Part shown: positions 62,811 through 64,000 of the stretch, one piece after another | Layout: the number at the start of each line of letters is the position of its first letter | How positions within the stretch are numbered: position 1 is the first letter of the stretch | DNA from: Clostridia bacterium | GTDB lineage: Bacteria; Bacillota; Clostridia; Oscillospirales; Acutalibacteraceae | Length of the DNA: 64,000 nt | Reading direction: 5' to 3' | Assembly (NCBI GenBank): GCA_017516745.1 | Contig: JAFXBF010000004.1 | Span: 186,001-250,000 of the forward strand | The notes under the pieces: generated by a model | Seen by the model: the letters and a program-made list of their open reading frames with translations, nothing else | Database searches by the model: none | What the model was told of the DNA's origin: nothing | Translations under genes and position numbers: made by a program

Positions 62811-64000
62811 ATGCTGAACGAAGATTATCACAAATTGATCCATGAAGTAGATCAATTATCTAAATGTATTGAAGAAACTATCCAATTAATTCACAGGGTA
62901 ATCGAGGATGTTTTGATTTTCTTGGGTAATAATGATGGGGGTCGTGTTTGTATCGATGCCTACAATACGGCTATTCAAATTCTTGAAGAGGTAATAAATA
63001 ACAACGAAATACTTTACAAAGCCGCGGAAGCCTATTTGTGTTGTTATTCTGAATCAAACTCTCGGATTGATTTCGGTGCCATGTCGCAATTAATTAATCA
63101 AAAAGAGTGTGTGCCAAATGAAAAAGACGATATTACCGCAGGAAAATCAGCAGAGAGAAGGAAGGCGCTTGTAGATGCATTGGGAACAGGTCAGCCAATA
63201 ATGGTTGATTTAGATAGGACAGACTCTATAACCTCCGACAATTCTAATGAGCAATCAAATGTTTCGGACTCAGTAAATGCTTGCGGCGATGATGTTTTTG
63301 AAGCAATTACTGTACCAAGCGGGAAACTTGCCGGGGGGGACAGATGCCGCATCTGTGATACCCCGGTTTTCGCTGACACAGTATTCTGTCCGAAATGCGG
63401 AAGCAAAATCGTAATTGAAAAGTCGGCTGTACAACTATCTCAGGTTGAGTTTTCTGCTATTGCACCGAAGCAAATTGTGAAAGGCGAATATTCTATCATT
63501 GATATTGTTATGTATGAAGAAGCATACAGACATATTGTTGATGAAATTCATAGCCAATCAGAAACAGAAGCTCAAGAGAAGAAATCCGGAAAGATTAGGG
63601 TCACAACAGAAGCAAATATAAAAGTCGTCTTGTATTCAAACGATATTGAAATTGAAGATAATGAAATGACCGGAGTATGGCAGAATTCGTATTTGAACTT
63701 TTCATTTCCGATTTTTCTGCCGGATAATTATTCGAAAAAGCAAGTTCTGTTTGTAGCAAAGATTTTTATTAATGACATTATCGCAACAAGACTCACTTTC
63801 ACAGCGAGGTGTTCTTCGTTATTTGATCAAAAAATCAATGTTATACGTGAAGACGTACTGACTGCTTTTATATCCTATGCGAGCCAAGATAGAAAAAAGG
63901 TTGCTACCATTGTTCAAGGTATGCAAAAAGCCCGTCCTGATATGGATTTGTTCTTTGATGTTGAAAGTCTCAGAAGTGGAGAGAATTGGGAAAAGACTCT
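62811..64000 (+). CDS. Zinc-ribbon/TIR protein, cut by the window edge
   Basis: An open frame from ATG 62811 runs to the window end (396 complete codons). Residues 1-80 are helical. Residues about 180-200 are a zinc ribbon (CRICDTPVF, then FCPKCGSK). Residues about 215-345 form a beta-rich domain (SIIDIVMYEEAYRHIVDEI, NIKVVLYSNDIEIEDNEM, VLFVAKIFINDIIATRLTF). From about residue 350 a TIR begins (VLTAFISYASQDRKKVATI, DLFFDVESLRSGENWEK); the Glu is beyond the edge. AGGTAAAAAC precedes the start, 26 bases after the winged-helix gene. It is the fourth gene of the NACHT operon. Confidence 0.8.
   Translation, partial: MLNEDYHKLIHEVDQLSKCIEETIQLIHRVIEDVLIFLGNNDGGRVCIDAYNTAIQILEEVINNNEILYKAAEAYLCCYSESNSRIDFGAMSQLINQKECVPNEKDDITAGKSAERRKALVDALGTGQPIMVDLDRTDSITSDNSNEQSNVSDSVNACGDDVFEAITVPSGKLAGGDRCRICDTPVFADTVFCPKCGSKIVIEKSAVQLSQVEFSAIAPKQIVKGEYSIIDIVMYEEAYRHIVDEIHSQSETEAQEKKSGKIRVTTEANIKVVLYSNDIEIEDNEMTGVWQNSYLNFSFPIFLPDNYSKKQVLFVAKIFINDIIATRLTFTARCSSLFDQKINVIREDVLTAFISYASQDRKKVATIVQGMQKARPDMDLFFDVESLRSGENWEKT

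Noticed and set aside
47003-64000. Canonical Thoeris, CBASS or CRISPR type III
   Set aside because: There is no Sir2/SLOG ThsA, no CD-NTase cyclase, no cas gene and no repeat-spacer array in the window. The Card1-like nuclease is the only shared part.

Overview
The window looks like a chromosome segment from a gut-type clostridium in the Oscillospiraceae/Ruminococcaceae range. Supporting signs are the low-GC Gram-positive gene orders (rimP-nusA-ylxR-infB-rbfA, mreBCD-pbp2, rpsF-ssb-rpsR), a type A RNase P RNA, strong AAGGAGG-type ribosome binding sites, TTGACA/TATAAT promoters, a SpoVAD sporulation gene fragment, and a GGGtGRT protein with its NifU-like partner. No species can be named from the sequence alone.

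Layout. 1-5.7 kb: tRNA-Asp and tRNA-Thr, dCMP deaminase, the NifU-like/GGGtGRT pair, a secreted phosphoesterase, a PAP2 phosphatase and PduL. 5.8-17.9 kb: a GH16 glucanase on the minus strand, a very large MMPL transporter, a heterodimeric ABC exporter, rnpB, an LCP cell-wall ligase, glucuronate isomerase and a ferredoxin-type aldo/keto reductase. 18.0-28 kb: the rpsF-ssb-rpsR operon, a lipoprotein, mreB-mreC-mreD-PBP2, a double class II aldolase, a ComM/YifB ATPase and a small phosphoesterase. 28.3-34.5 kb: a D-Ala-D-Ala carboxypeptidase, a GH38 alpha-mannosidase, and an AT-richer AlbA/HATPase gene that looks acquired. 34.5-43.4 kb, minus strand: rimP-nusA-ylxR-infB-rbfA-nrnA-truB-ribF followed by an APC permease. 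43.6-45.4 kb: a secreted alpha/beta hydrolase and a SpoVAD gene cut off after about 215 residues.

From about 45.4 kb to the window edge, base composition and codon use change to AT-rich and every gene lies on the plus strand. This is an accessory island. It opens with mobile-element marker genes (DUF6809-like, TnpV) and a Cro/C1 regulator behind a perfect palindrome. It then holds an unusually dense set of immune-type genes: a Rossmann-RyR-PD-(D/E)XK protein resembling Card1/Can2 nucleases; a stand-alone RyR protein overlapping a TIR-LRR-CutA fusion; a small unknown; a stand-alone CutA; TIR-GNAT; a tandem-TIR gene split by an in-frame A AAA AAG slippery site; a TIR gene with a second A7 tract at its start; an N-terminal-domain-TIR gene; and a four-gene operon of TIR-NACHT-beta-propeller, a protein of four SpoVG-like repeats, a winged-helix protein resembling replication-relaxation factors, and a zinc-ribbon/TIR protein that runs off the window. 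I count seven TIR genes in about 13.4 kb.

Working model (inference): TIR enzymes consume NAD and make a nucleotide signal. RyR and CutA (a PII-like fold) could sense or tune that signal. The Rossmann-RyR nuclease and the NACHT ATPase would act as effector and sensor. I saw no CRISPR array, no integrase, no canonical Thoeris ThsA and no CBASS cyclase. A family of AT-rich inverted-repeat elements with shared GC-rich motifs is scattered through the core intergenic regions.
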